From Cocleimonas sp. (GTDB taxonomy: Bacteria; Pseudomonadota; Gammaproteobacteria; Thiotrichales; Thiotrichaceae), in contig JAGLDQ010000122.1 of assembly GCA_023145535.1 (NCBI GenBank), positions 1-12,177 of the forward strand: DNA of 12,177 bases, read 5' to 3'. Made by a program: the position numbers and the translations under genes. Under the pieces are notes generated by a model. The model made no database searches and was not told the origin of the DNA. It worked only from the letters and a program-made list of their open reading frames with translations. Shown one piece after another: positions 1 through 6,032 of the stretch; positions within the stretch are counted from its first letter, which is position 1, and each line of letters begins with the position of its first letter.

Positions 1-222
1 CCATCAAAAAGTTTGCACAAAGTTACTCCTGTAACAAAGGGTGTGCGTTTAGTTGCCGTTACATGGGCGCAGAGCTTGGTAAAGTCCAATGAGCAGAGAG
101 AGTTATTGTACGATCTTTCGATAGCCAGAGACAAGCTAATAGAGAAAATGCCACAGTCTGATGAAACAGGACGTATAAGTCGTTCTTATGCAAATCTATT
201 GCGAATGTGGAGTGAGGTTTAA
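1..222 (+). CDS. PKHD-type Fe(II)/2-oxoglutarate-dependent hydroxylase, C-terminal fragment (gene cut by window edge)
   Basis: The frame is open from base 1 to the TAA at 220-222 and gives the last 73 residues of a protein whose start lies outside the window. The stretch around SLHKVTPVTKGVR, followed by a TWAQS segment and a C-terminal YANLLRMWSEV, matches the end of the PiuC/YbiX family. In that family the His of the SLH motif is the distal ligand of the non-heme iron, and a downstream Arg (here in GVR) contacts 2-oxoglutarate. Relatives are linked to iron uptake and siderophore receptor loci, but nothing here shows that context. The HxD half of the iron site is off the window, so catalytic competence cannot be judged. 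An intrinsic terminator follows about 40 bases after the stop. The TTG at 13 is internal and not a start. Confidence 0.8.
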   Translation, partial: PSKSLHKVTPVTKGVRLVAVTWAQSLVKSNEQRELLYDLSIARDKLIEKMPQSDETGRISRSYANLLRMWSEV

Positions 223-263
223 AATAATCCTCATCGTTTCTGTTCTGTGAATTCTTCAGGCAT

Positions 264-295
264 AAAAAAACCACATTAAATAATATGGTTTTTTT
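264..295. terminator. Bidirectional intrinsic terminator between the PKHD hydroxylase and the small acidic gene
   Basis: Perfect 10-bp inverted repeat, AAAAAAACCA (264-273) and TGGTTTTTTT (286-295), with a 12-base AT-rich loop. The T run serves the plus strand and the A run serves the minus strand, so it can end both converging transcripts, the hydroxylase gene (stop at 222) and the minus-strand gene (stop at 317). Confidence 0.75.
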
Positions 296-316
296 AATGT
301 CGAAAGTAGCCTTAGA

Positions 317-508
317 TTACTTCCAAAAATTAACTTCTTTAGATGCAATTCCGCGTACTTCTTCAGTTAGCTCAGCATATCTTGCACGATATTCTTTCCA
401 TTCGCCCACATAATAATCTTCAGCATCAAACTCACCACTGTTCTCATATTTGATGAATTTTGCCTGCATATCTAACATTTCTTGAATTAACTCTTCTTTA
501 TTGCTCAT
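317..508 (-). CDS. Small acidic hypothetical protein (63 aa), divergent from the DsrC-like gene
   Basis: I do not recognise this family. The ATG at 508 is preferred because a GGAG sits on the minus strand at 522-519, 10 bases upstream; an upstream TTG at 526 would lie before that ribosome-binding site. The protein starts MSNKEELIQEMLDMQ and ends KEVNFWK. It is charged, has no cysteine and no hydrophobic segment, and reads as two amphipathic helices (about residues 3-20 and 33-56) joined by an acidic EFDAEDYY segment, so it is probably cytosolic. It runs divergently from the cysteine-less DsrC-family gene and shares a 192-base intergenic region with it. A functional link to that gene is possible but is only inferred from position. 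Codon use and base composition match the surroundings. Confidence 0.6.
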   Translation of the reverse strand: MSNKEELIQEMLDMQAKFIKYENSGEFDAEDYYVGEWKEYRARYAELTEEVRGIASKEVNFWK

Positions 509-575
509 ATCTAAAATTCTCCACAAATATTGACATAAAATCGATAGCGAGAAATATACAGAGTTAAGCTATATA

Positions 576-587
576 GGGGTATACCCC
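576..587. promoter_or_regulatory. Perfect palindrome GGGGTATACCCC, candidate operator
   Basis: A perfect 12-bp palindrome in an otherwise AT-rich divergent intergenic region, in the context CTATATAGGGGTATACCCC. It lies about 34 bases upstream of a TATACT (621-626) that could be the -10 of the DsrC-like gene, so it would be centred near -50. G/C tracts flanked by TA-rich ends recall operators of the CsoR/RcnR/FrmR/CstR family, but no such regulator is encoded in the window. The regulator is inference. Confidence 0.4.
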
Positions 588-639
588 ATTTAGGGTAGGA
601 TATTTTTTACTTAAATTAGATATACTTTTTAATATCTTG

Positions 640-664
640 AGTGCAGCTAAACTGTTTCTGCACT
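640..664. promoter_or_regulatory. Inverted repeat AGTGCAG-N11-CTGCACT in the DsrC-like gene's leader
   Basis: Perfect 7-bp inverted repeat (640-646 and 658-664) with an 11-base spacer that itself contains AAACTGTTT. It ends where a TATGAT (664-669) begins, 37 bases before the ATG. It could be an operator over a promoter or, if transcription starts upstream near TATACT (621-626), a stem-loop in the 5' leader. The sequence does not distinguish these. Confidence 0.4.
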
Positions 665-700
665 ATGATTTTATTGTTGAAATAAAGAGGTTAGAATAAT

Positions 701-1036
701 ATGGCAACACTTGCAGGTACAGATGTAGAAGTAACAGATGAAGGTTATTTAGAGAATATAAATGACTGGAATGAAGAGGTTGTAAAAGCAATTGCAGCAG
801 TTGATGGTATCGAGCTTACTGAGAAGCATTGGGATATTATTAACTACCTTCGTGATGAGCACGTTAATAATGGTGGAGAAGAGCCAAATGAACGTACTAT
901 TGTAAAGGCAATGAAGAAGATTTGGGGTGGAAAACCTAAGAGTAAAGATTGTTTTCAATTATTCCCAAATGCGCCAAGTAAGCAAGGACGTAAATTTGCA
1001 GGTCTACCGAAAAGTAATCGTAAAGGCGGATATTAA
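701..1036 (+). CDS. DsrC/TusE-family protein lacking both conserved C-terminal cysteines (RspA-like)
   Basis: 111 residues, the usual length for DsrC/TusE. The N-terminal part (GYLENINDWNEEV, then a long helix to EHVNNGG) and the C-terminal LFPNAPSKQGRKFAGLP segment follow the family closely. True DsrC carries two cysteines on its flexible C-terminal arm that shuttle trisulfide sulfur in dissimilatory sulfur metabolism. TusE keeps only the penultimate one, for the Tus relay to tRNA 2-thiouridine. Here the first position is Arg97 and the tail ends RKGGY with no cysteine, so neither chemistry is possible by the known route. The only cysteine, Cys84, is in the helical body just before the LFP motif. 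Cysteine-less paralogues are known in the DsrC literature as RspA and are thought to be regulatory. The start is supported by AAAGAGG about 10 bases upstream, and a strong terminator follows. It is monocistronic. Confidence 0.85.
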   Translation: MATLAGTDVEVTDEGYLENINDWNEEVVKAIAAVDGIELTEKHWDIINYLRDEHVNNGGEEPNERTIVKAMKKIWGGKPKSKDCFQLFPNAPSKQGRKFAGLPKSNRKGGY

Positions 1037-1078
1037 TTCCATTTGACACGGCAAGTAATGTGGCTAATAGGAATTTAG

Positions 1079-1115
1079 AAAGGTCGTATGATGTAACTAT
1101 CATATGACCTTTTTT
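1079..1115 (+). terminator. Intrinsic terminator of the DsrC-like gene
   Basis: A 14-bp stem (1079-1092 with 1099-1112, one G-T wobble) with loop GTAACT, ending in a T run to 1115. It lies 42 bases after the stop codon, on the coding strand, and makes the DsrC-like gene a single-gene transcript. Confidence 0.9.
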
Positions 1116-1116
1116 G

Positions 1117-1147
1117 CTTATAAAGTAGTTTATTGACCATTTATAAG
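1117..1147. promoter_or_regulatory. Inverted repeat CTTATAAA-N15-TTTATAAG around a TTGACC box
   Basis: Perfect 8-bp inverted repeat (1117-1124 and 1140-1147). Its spacer contains TTGACC (1133-1138), which has a TATAGG 15 bases downstream (1154-1159), a weak candidate promoter for the lipoprotein gene. The repeat could be an operator over that promoter. An AT-rich repeat can arise by chance, so this is tentative. Confidence 0.25.
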
Positions 1148-1271
1148 GTAGCTTATAGGCTTTTATCTGTAGTTAAGTGGTTTTTTTATCATTTTTTACT
1201 ACACTTCTTATCTCTCGCAATGGAAGCGGGATAGATTAGTTACTTATTGTAAATAGTATTGAGACAAAGGA

Positions 1272-2057
1272 ATGAAGAAAAAAGGATGTCATTGCGCCGC
1301 ACGGATTTGCGGCTTTTTTGTTTGTGTTTTATTACTGCTCAGTGCTTGTTCTAGTGATGAGAGTAACCTAGATAATGCACCGTCACAAATAACCCCAGCA
1401 GATACTCAACAGAAAAATCAGCCACCTTTAAAAAAACAACCTTTTAACCAGCTTATTCTAAATAAAATTTCCATTGATTACCCCTATACTCCTGACAATA
1501 GTTTTACCGCATTTATTCGGAAATTACGCGCAAGAATCGATAATAAAAATATGCGTGGAATGTTAGGTGAGTTATCGTCAAGATTTATTTGCCAAAGTGC
1601 TATCTGCAAAAAAGGCCTCCCCATAGATCAACAGTTTGAAAATATTGTGAACAGCTTCGGCGCTACATCATGGGATAGTTTATTAAAAATGGCGGATACA
1701 AAGCATTATCAACAAATTAATGGCCATATTTGCGGCCCTGCCAGCGCACAGTTTACGGGTGAAGGACGAAAGCAGGCGGTGGGAGTAGGTTGGGGGTATA
1801 TTAATGCTGCCGATGTGCGATTACGCAAAAAACCGACGACTAAGTCAAGTGTTATCACCCATTTAACCCAAGATGCCGTTCGATTAATTTCTACCAATAA
1901 AATTGAAAAACAAGGTCTTCAATGGATAGAAATTGAAACATTAAAAGGACAGAAAGGGTTTATTGCCGAGAAATTTTTCTTAATGTTGACTCCACCACAA
2001 CTATGTTATCAACAAGTCATGGGAGAGTGGAAAATTTCAGGGTTTAGATCACCTTAA
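1272..2057 (+). CDS. Lipoprotein with a bacterial SH3 domain
   Basis: 261 residues. A Lys-rich start, a hydrophobic segment (residues 13-25) and the lipobox LSAC (Cys26) mark a type II signal peptide; the residues after Cys26 are Ser-Ser, so outer-membrane sorting is expected. A Pro/Gln-rich linker (about 35-60) leads to a domain I do not recognise (about 60-165) with four cysteines (108, 112, 154 and, near the C-terminus, 245). Residues 175-237 look like an SH3b domain: ADVRLRKKP, then a WIEIET segment and a GFIAEKF strand, the pattern of domains that bind peptidoglycan or cell-wall peptides. The start is forced by an in-frame TGA at 1260-1262. The AAAGGA at 1266-1271 abuts the ATG directly, unusually close for a ribosome-binding site. 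A terminator-like hairpin lies inside the signal-peptide codons. The precise role is unknown. Confidence 0.7.
   Translation: MKKKGCHCAARICGFFVCVLLLLSACSSDESNLDNAPSQITPADTQQKNQPPLKKQPFNQLILNKISIDYPYTPDNSFTAFIRKLRARIDNKNMRGMLGELSSRFICQSAICKKGLPIDQQFENIVNSFGATSWDSLLKMADTKHYQQINGHICGPASAQFTGEGRKQAVGVGWGYINAADVRLRKKPTTKSSVITHLTQDAVRLISTNKIEKQGLQWIEIETLKGQKGFIAEKFFLMLTPPQLCYQQVMGEWKISGFRSP
1296..1319 (+). promoter_or_regulatory. Terminator-like GC hairpin plus T run inside the lipoprotein signal-peptide codons
   Basis: GCCGC (1296-1300) and GCGGC (1309-1313) flank an 8-base loop and are followed at once by six Ts (1314-1319). The shape is that of a short intrinsic terminator on the coding strand, 25 bases after the ATG. 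It may attenuate the gene or be a coincidence of the codons for CAARICGFF. Confidence 0.3.
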
Positions 2058-2224
2058 TAATAAATGTCATTCCACTGTAAAGATGGTTTTAACATCAAGT
2101 TAAGTTTATTAGCCCCATTTTCTTCGCCTAAATAGACTATTAATTATTCATAGCGCAATAATGTAATTACCAGCAAAGTTTAAGAGTCATAGGCGATCAA
2201 ATTAAATGCATAAAAAGATACTTC

Positions 2225-2253
2225 TTAACTTCATCGTCACTATCTACGATAAT
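2225..2253 (+). promoter_or_regulatory. Candidate sigma-70 promoter for miaB
   Basis: TTAACT (2225-2230), a 17-base spacer and GATAAT (2248-2253), placing transcription start about 30 bases before the miaB ATG. The -35 matches consensus at four of six positions and the -10 at five. No other convincing promoter is visible in the 233-base gap 2058-2290. Confidence 0.4.
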
Positions 2254-2290
2254 AGACCGTTATATTCCCTCCTATTGAGAACATCAAATT

Positions 2291-3637
2291 ATGTCTGGTA
2301 AAATTTTCATCCAAACACATGGCTGCCAAATGAATGAGTATGATTCATCTAAAATGGTGGATGTACTCCAAGAAGCCGATGGTATGGAGCTGACTGATGA
2401 TCCTAAGCAAGCCGATGTGCTACTGCTAAATACTTGCTCTATCCGTGAAAAAGCGCAAGAAAAAGTTTTTTCATTAATAGGTCGCTGGAAAATAATAAAA
2501 GAGAGTAATCCCGATGTGATTATTGGTATTGGAGGCTGTGTTGCTAGTCAGGAAGGGGAGGCGTTGCGTCAACGAGCGCCCTCTGTTGATGTCGTGTTTG
2601 GCCCACAAACCTTGCATCGTTTGCCAGAAATGATTCGAAAAGCAAAAAAGACTAAAAAAGCCGTTGTCGATATTTCTTTCCCTGAAATTGAGAAATTCGA
2701 CAATTTGCCAGAGCCACGTTCAGATGGGCCGAGTGCCTTTGTCTCCATTATGGAAGGTTGTTCCAAGTATTGTACATTTTGTGTTGTTCCCTATACCCGA
2801 GGTGAAGAAATATCGCGTCCTTTTGATGATGTTTTAGCCGAAGTTTCCTCATTAGCAAAGCAGGGCGTGCGTGAAGTCAATTTGCTAGGACAAAATGTAA
2901 ATGCCTATCGTGGCGAAATGCATGATGGCGATATTGCCGATCTTGCTATTTTGATTCAATACATCGCCGCGATTGAGGGTCTCGACCGCATTCGCTATAC
3001 CACTTCACATCCCGTTGAATTTAGCGACAGCTTGATTCAAGCGTATGCCGATGTGCCTGAGTTAGTTAATCATTTGCATTTGCCCGTTCAAAGTGGCTCA
3101 GATCGCATATTAGCTGCGATGAAGCGTGGACATATGGCCGCAGAGTTTAAATCTAAAATTAGAAAACTGCGTAAAGTACGTCCGGATATTAGTATGTCAT
3201 CCGATTTTATTATTGGCTTTCCAGGTGAAACCGATGCTGACTTTGATGCAACGATGAAATTAATCGAAGATATTGGTTTCGATCATAGTTTTAGCTTTAT
3301 CTATAGCCAACGTCCTGGCACGCCCGCATCATCCTTTGTTGATGATACTTCCATGGAAACTAAAAAAGAACGCTTAAAGCACTTACAAAAGCGAATTTTA
3401 GAAATGGCGGCCGAAATAAGCCAAGCAATGATAGGTACGGTACAATCGGTCTTAGTGACGAATGTTTCTAAACGTAGTGATGAAGAGGTTGCGGGTAAAA
3501 CCGAAAATAATCGAACGGTTAATTTCCAAGGCTCTAAACGACTGATTGGAAAATTTGTTGATGTGAAAATTACAGAGGCATTTCCTAATAGTTTACGTGG
3601 CGATGTCATTGCCGTTGAGGGGAAGACAATTAATTAA
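2291..3637 (+). CDS. miaB: MiaB, tRNA-2-methylthio-N6-isopentenyladenosine methylthiotransferase
   Basis: 448 residues, normal length. MiaB is a cytosolic radical-SAM enzyme that adds a methylthio group to i6A37 of tRNAs reading codons that begin with U, giving ms2i6A. The N-terminal UPF0004 domain (about 2-115) has Cys12, Cys49 and Cys83, which bind the auxiliary [4Fe-4S] cluster. The radical-SAM domain carries CSKYCTFC with Cys157, Cys161 and Cys164, the same numbering as in E. coli. A C-terminal TRAM RNA-binding domain occupies roughly 375-442. All six cluster cysteines are intact. The ATG at 2291 gives the expected MSGKIFIQTHGCQMNEYDS start; the ribosome-binding site is weak (GAGA). The usual downstream phoH-ybeY partners are absent; an exporter gene follows after 36 bases, possibly cotranscribed. 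Confidence 0.96.
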   Translation: MSGKIFIQTHGCQMNEYDSSKMVDVLQEADGMELTDDPKQADVLLLNTCSIREKAQEKVFSLIGRWKIIKESNPDVIIGIGGCVASQEGEALRQRAPSVDVVFGPQTLHRLPEMIRKAKKTKKAVVDISFPEIEKFDNLPEPRSDGPSAFVSIMEGCSKYCTFCVVPYTRGEEISRPFDDVLAEVSSLAKQGVREVNLLGQNVNAYRGEMHDGDIADLAILIQYIAAIEGLDRIRYTTSHPVEFSDSLIQAYADVPELVNHLHLPVQSGSDRILAAMKRGHMAAEFKSKIRKLRKVRPDISMSSDFIIGFPGETDADFDATMKLIEDIGFDHSFSFIYSQRPGTPASSFVDDTSMETKKERLKHLQKRILEMAAEISQAMIGTVQSVLVTNVSKRSDEEVAGKTENNRTVNFQGSKRLIGKFVDVKITEAFPNSLRGDVIAVEGKTIN

Positions 3638-3673
3638 ATGGGTGTTTTTTAACAAAAAACGGAGGGTAATGGA

Positions 3674-4291
3674 ATGATAGACAATTATTTACTGTATTTA
3701 TTCATTAGCGCTATTACCGTTGCTAGCCCTGGTCCTGGTGTGATTTTAACGTTATCAAATATTATTCGTTATAATTTCATCGCAACGGTTAGTGGTATCT
3801 TGGGAATAGTGACCGGTGTTTTTGTTATAGCGCTTATTTCTGTCACTAGCTTAGGGATCATTCTTGCTACCTCAGCAATTGCATTTAGTGTGATGAAGTT
3901 TATTGGTGCAGCGTATCTCATTTATCTTGGGATAAAACTCTGGCGTGCGCCTGTAATGCCACTAGAATTTAGTACTGAAAATCAGCAACAATCGTTAAAA
4001 AACCATTTTATTGAGGGATTTACGGTTAGTCTGCTAAACCCAAAAGCAATCTTCTTTTTTATGTCACTCTTCCCACAGTTCATCGATTTATCAGCCAATT
4101 ACACGCTGCAATTTACTTATCTGACCCTGACTTTTTGCTCATTACTCATTATTATTCACCTGATTTATGCTGTTTCAGCTCAAATAGCACGTAAATGGTT
4201 AGCCACAAAAAAAGGAAGGAAAAATATAAACAGAACCAGTGGAACTGCTTTTATTTTGTTTGGCGTTGGTTTAGCTTCTACTGAACAGTAA
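3674..4291 (+). CDS. LysE/RhtB-family amino-acid exporter
   Basis: 205 residues, the usual size of the LysE/RhtB (threonine/homoserine-lactone efflux) family: inner-membrane proteins of about six helices that export amino acids or derivatives using the proton gradient. The N-terminal SPGPGVILTLSN is the family signature, a GAAYLIYLGIKLWR segment follows at about residue 75, and LLNPKAIFFFMSLFPQF at about 120 is the second conserved motif. The substrate cannot be read from sequence. A good GGAGG lies 8 bases before the ATG. The 36-base gap to miaB contains a 7-bp AT hairpin (3644-3660) just before that site, too weak to call a terminator, so readthrough from miaB is plausible. The gene converges with the DUF1415 gene with only 8 bases between stops. 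Confidence 0.88.
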   Translation: MIDNYLLYLFISAITVASPGPGVILTLSNIIRYNFIATVSGILGIVTGVFVIALISVTSLGIILATSAIAFSVMKFIGAAYLIYLGIKLWRAPVMPLEFSTENQQQSLKNHFIEGFTVSLLNPKAIFFFMSLFPQFIDLSANYTLQFTYLTLTFCSLLIIIHLIYAVSAQIARKWLATKKGRKNINRTSGTAFILFGVGLASTEQ

Positions 4292-4299
4292 GTAGCTTG

Positions 4300-4833
4300 C
4301 TAGTTCTTTTTAATTTGTTGCAGCTCAGATCGCAACTGATTTATTCCAAGGGCTCTTGCATAGGTAATATTCCGCTCAGGAATCCCCGCAGGGTCAGGAT
4401 GACTGGCAACGGCGCGCTCAAGACGTTTCTCGCGGATTAAATGCAATGTAGGGTAGGGTGAGCGATTGGTATAGTTTGCAGGGTCATCTTCATCAGAACC
4501 ATGAAAACAATAGTCAGGATGAAAAGTGGCTAGTTGGTAAATACCGCTGTAATGCTGCTCTTCTAATAGTGCGTTGGCGATTTCTACAAGATCAAGAAAA
4601 TCATCAAAATCATTAAAGCCTTGAGGGATAATAAATAAAGATGTTTCTGTTTCTGGATGCTGGTCGAGGAAAATAAATTCATCCACTAAATGATGCAAGG
4701 TATCCTCAATATAACTCGACTCATTAATAACATAGCGAATACTCTCTCGGCGTAATTCACGTTCTGCAAAGGGGCAAAAATTATGTTTAATAACAATGTG
4801 TTCCAGCCAATTTTTTGTACTTTTTATTGGCAC
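4300..4833 (-). CDS. DUF1415 family protein
   Basis: 177 residues, close to the family's usual length. Hallmarks are the N-terminal NFCPFA, the central YQLATFHPDYCF, and TNRSPYPTLHLIRE followed by IPERN, all strongly conserved in this proteobacterial family of unknown function. Conserved Cys, His, Asp and Asn residues in these motifs suggest a catalytic or metal site, but none has been assigned that I know of. There is no signal peptide or membrane helix, so it is probably cytosolic. The start is GTG at 4833, supported by GGAG on the minus strand 8 bases upstream (4845-4842); no in-frame ATG fits better. It lies 27 bases downstream of the cvfB-like gene on the same strand and is likely in the same transcript. 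Confidence 0.85.
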   Translation of the reverse strand: MPIKSTKNWLEHIVIKHNFCPFAERELRRESIRYVINESSYIEDTLHHLVDEFIFLDQHPETETSLFIIPQGFNDFDDFLDLVEIANALLEEQHYSGIYQLATFHPDYCFHGSDEDDPANYTNRSPYPTLHLIREKRLERAVASHPDPAGIPERNITYARALGINQLRSELQQIKKN

Positions 4834-4860
4834 TAACTTTACTCCATTATTTGTATTATT

Positions 4861-5703
4861 TTAAACTAGGGTAACGAGCTTCCCCTCAAGTAACACGACG
4901 CGTTCTTTATAAAGGCTACTCAAGGCGCGTTTAAATACTTTTTTGCTCACATGAAAAGCCGTATAAATATCCTCGGGGCTACTTTTATCAGAGAGTGTAG
5001 AACGACCTTGGTTAGCAATCAAGTGAGTTACTATAGACTTTTTAACCACTTCTAAAGTTTCGTCTTTTTTGCCTGCATCGGCTATTTGTAAGCAAAGATC
5101 AATTTTTTTATCCACTCTGATCTTTTTGATATAACCGTTAATTTTTTGTCCCAACGATAATGGCTGAAACACTTCATTTGCATACAGCAACCCCAAATGG
5201 GTTTGATTAATTACGGCTTTATAAGCAAGCTCCGTTTGACTGCAAATGAGTAGGTCAACCGATTGATTTTCTTTAAAATAGAATGATGTTTCACTGAGTT
5301 GACTATCTAAGTAAGTGGTTGCTGCAATGCGGTTAGTGCGCTCATCTAAATAAAGATAAACAACATAAGACTCGCCTACTTTAAAGGGATGCTTTTGCTC
5401 TCGGTGGGGTACGAGTAAATCTTTTTGTAAACCCCAGTCTAAAAATGCACCCACCTTGTTGGTTGCAATCACCTTGAGATAAGCGCATTCATCAACCATG
5501 GCATAAGGTGTTTCTGTCGTAGCGACTAAACGGTCTTCGGAATCAAGATAGATAAAGACTTCAATAACGTCATCAACGTTAAGATCGTCTGTTAAGTATC
5601 GATTGGGCAATAGTATTTCACCTTGTTTGCCACCATCCAGATAGATACCTTGAGGAAGTCTTTTAACAATACGCAATACATTTTTTTGACCAATTCTTAA
5701 CAT
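4861..5703 (-). CDS. CvfB/YitL-like S1-domain RNA-binding protein
   Basis: 280 residues from the ATG at 5703, the typical length of this family. Three S1-like OB folds can be traced (about 1-62, 70-128 and 140-208), the second with the characteristic GAFLDWGLQKDLLVPHREQ, followed by a C-terminal winged-helix domain (about 215-280). Relatives such as Staphylococcus CvfB and Bacillus YitL bind RNA and affect virulence or translation, and proteobacterial copies are poorly studied. An upstream TTG at 5742 is possible by frame, but it falls within the predicted promoter, upstream of its -10; the ATG has AAGAGC 7 bases upstream. It is the first gene of a probable two-gene unit with the DUF1415 gene and likely acts on RNA in the cytosol. 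Confidence 0.88.
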   Translation of the reverse strand: MLRIGQKNVLRIVKRLPQGIYLDGGKQGEILLPNRYLTDDLNVDDVIEVFIYLDSEDRLVATTETPYAMVDECAYLKVIATNKVGAFLDWGLQKDLLVPHREQKHPFKVGESYVVYLYLDERTNRIAATTYLDSQLSETSFYFKENQSVDLLICSQTELAYKAVINQTHLGLLYANEVFQPLSLGQKINGYIKKIRVDKKIDLCLQIADAGKKDETLEVVKKSIVTHLIANQGRSTLSDKSSPEDIYTAFHVSKKVFKRALSSLYKERVVLLEGKLVTLV

Positions 5704-5727
5704 AATTGAAGCTCTTAAAAGGGATTT

Positions 5728-5755
5728 TTTATATCTTAACAAGATATGTTGGCAA
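5728..5755 (-). promoter_or_regulatory. Promoter of the cvfB-like gene
   Basis: On the minus strand, TTGCCA (5755-5750), a 16-base spacer, then TATAAA (5733-5728); both boxes match consensus at five of six positions. It places the transcript start near 5721, about 18 bases before the ATG at 5703, and so argues for that start over the TTG at 5742. Confidence 0.55.
5731..5747. promoter_or_regulatory. Palindrome ATATCTT-AAC-AAGATAT in the promoter spacer, candidate operator
   Basis: Perfect 7-bp inverted repeat with a 3-base centre, lying between the -35 and -10 of the cvfB-like promoter. That is a classical repressor position. The regulator is not encoded nearby. Confidence 0.4.
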
Positions 5756-5977
5756 TCTTATGATTTATTTTCATAAAAAATAAAAGCGAAAAAAATGTGT
5801 ATAAAGACTTTTTCTAGTTGAAAAACGTTAGTTTTTTCCGTTTGTCGCTAATAGGGTCAACATTGAACCCTATGCCTTCTATCAGCGAACATTTAGTCAT
5901 TCAGCTAATGGAAAGTATCAGTACCCTACTATAGATTCCGCTAACAACAAGAAGTCGTTATTTAAAGCGAACGTTTC
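5756..5977. other. Gene-free stretch ahead of pssA: possible leader RNA or small RNA
   Basis: I see no protein gene here apart from a 20-codon frame (5872-5934) with no clear ribosome-binding site. There are two hairpins, AAAAAC-GTTA-GTTTTT (5821-5836) and ATAGGGT-N9-ACCCTAT (5851-5873), and the stretch ends at a strong plus-strand terminator. A terminator with no gene in front of it implies either an untranslated RNA or a pssA leader subject to premature termination. I could not identify a clear promoter or match it to a known RNA family. Confidence 0.35.
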
Positions 5978-6005
5978 AAACGAGCCAATTGGCTCGTTTT
6001 TTTTT
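5978..6005 (+). terminator. Strong intrinsic terminator 28 bases upstream of pssA
   Basis: Perfect 9-bp stem AAACGAGCC (5978-5986) and GGCTCGTTT (5991-5999), loop AATT, T run to 6005. It is oriented with pssA. The minus-strand gene on the left starts at 5703 and is transcribed away from it, so it does not end any visible coding gene. It may end a small RNA or act as an attenuator. Just before it, CGTTTCAAACG (5972-5982) could pair with itself and compete with the left arm. Confidence 0.85.
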
Positions 6006-6032
6006 GCCTGAAAATATGGTACTAATGTACTT

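Noticed and set aside
2064..2135. A 23-codon frame in the gap after the lipoprotein gene (ATG TCA TTC...)
   Set aside because: No ribosome-binding site, no recognisable peptide and no regulatory context; likely chance.
3301..3609. A 102-residue minus-strand open frame inside miaB
   Set aside because: Entirely antisense to the conserved miaB coding sequence and without family features; a shadow frame.
3644..3660. GTTTTTT-AAC-AAAAAAC hairpin between miaB and the exporter gene as a terminator
   Set aside because: Pure A/T pairing apart from one pair, no T run after the stem, and it directly precedes the next ribosome-binding site.
5704..5742. Extension of the cvfB-like protein to the TTG at 5742
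   Set aside because: The TTG lies within the predicted promoter, upstream of its -10, and the added residues match nothing in the family.
5851..5873. ATAGGGT-N9-ACCCTAT as a tRNA arm or known riboswitch
   Set aside because: No cloverleaf, no CCA end and no motif I recognise from known riboswitches; kept only as a hairpin in the leader finding.
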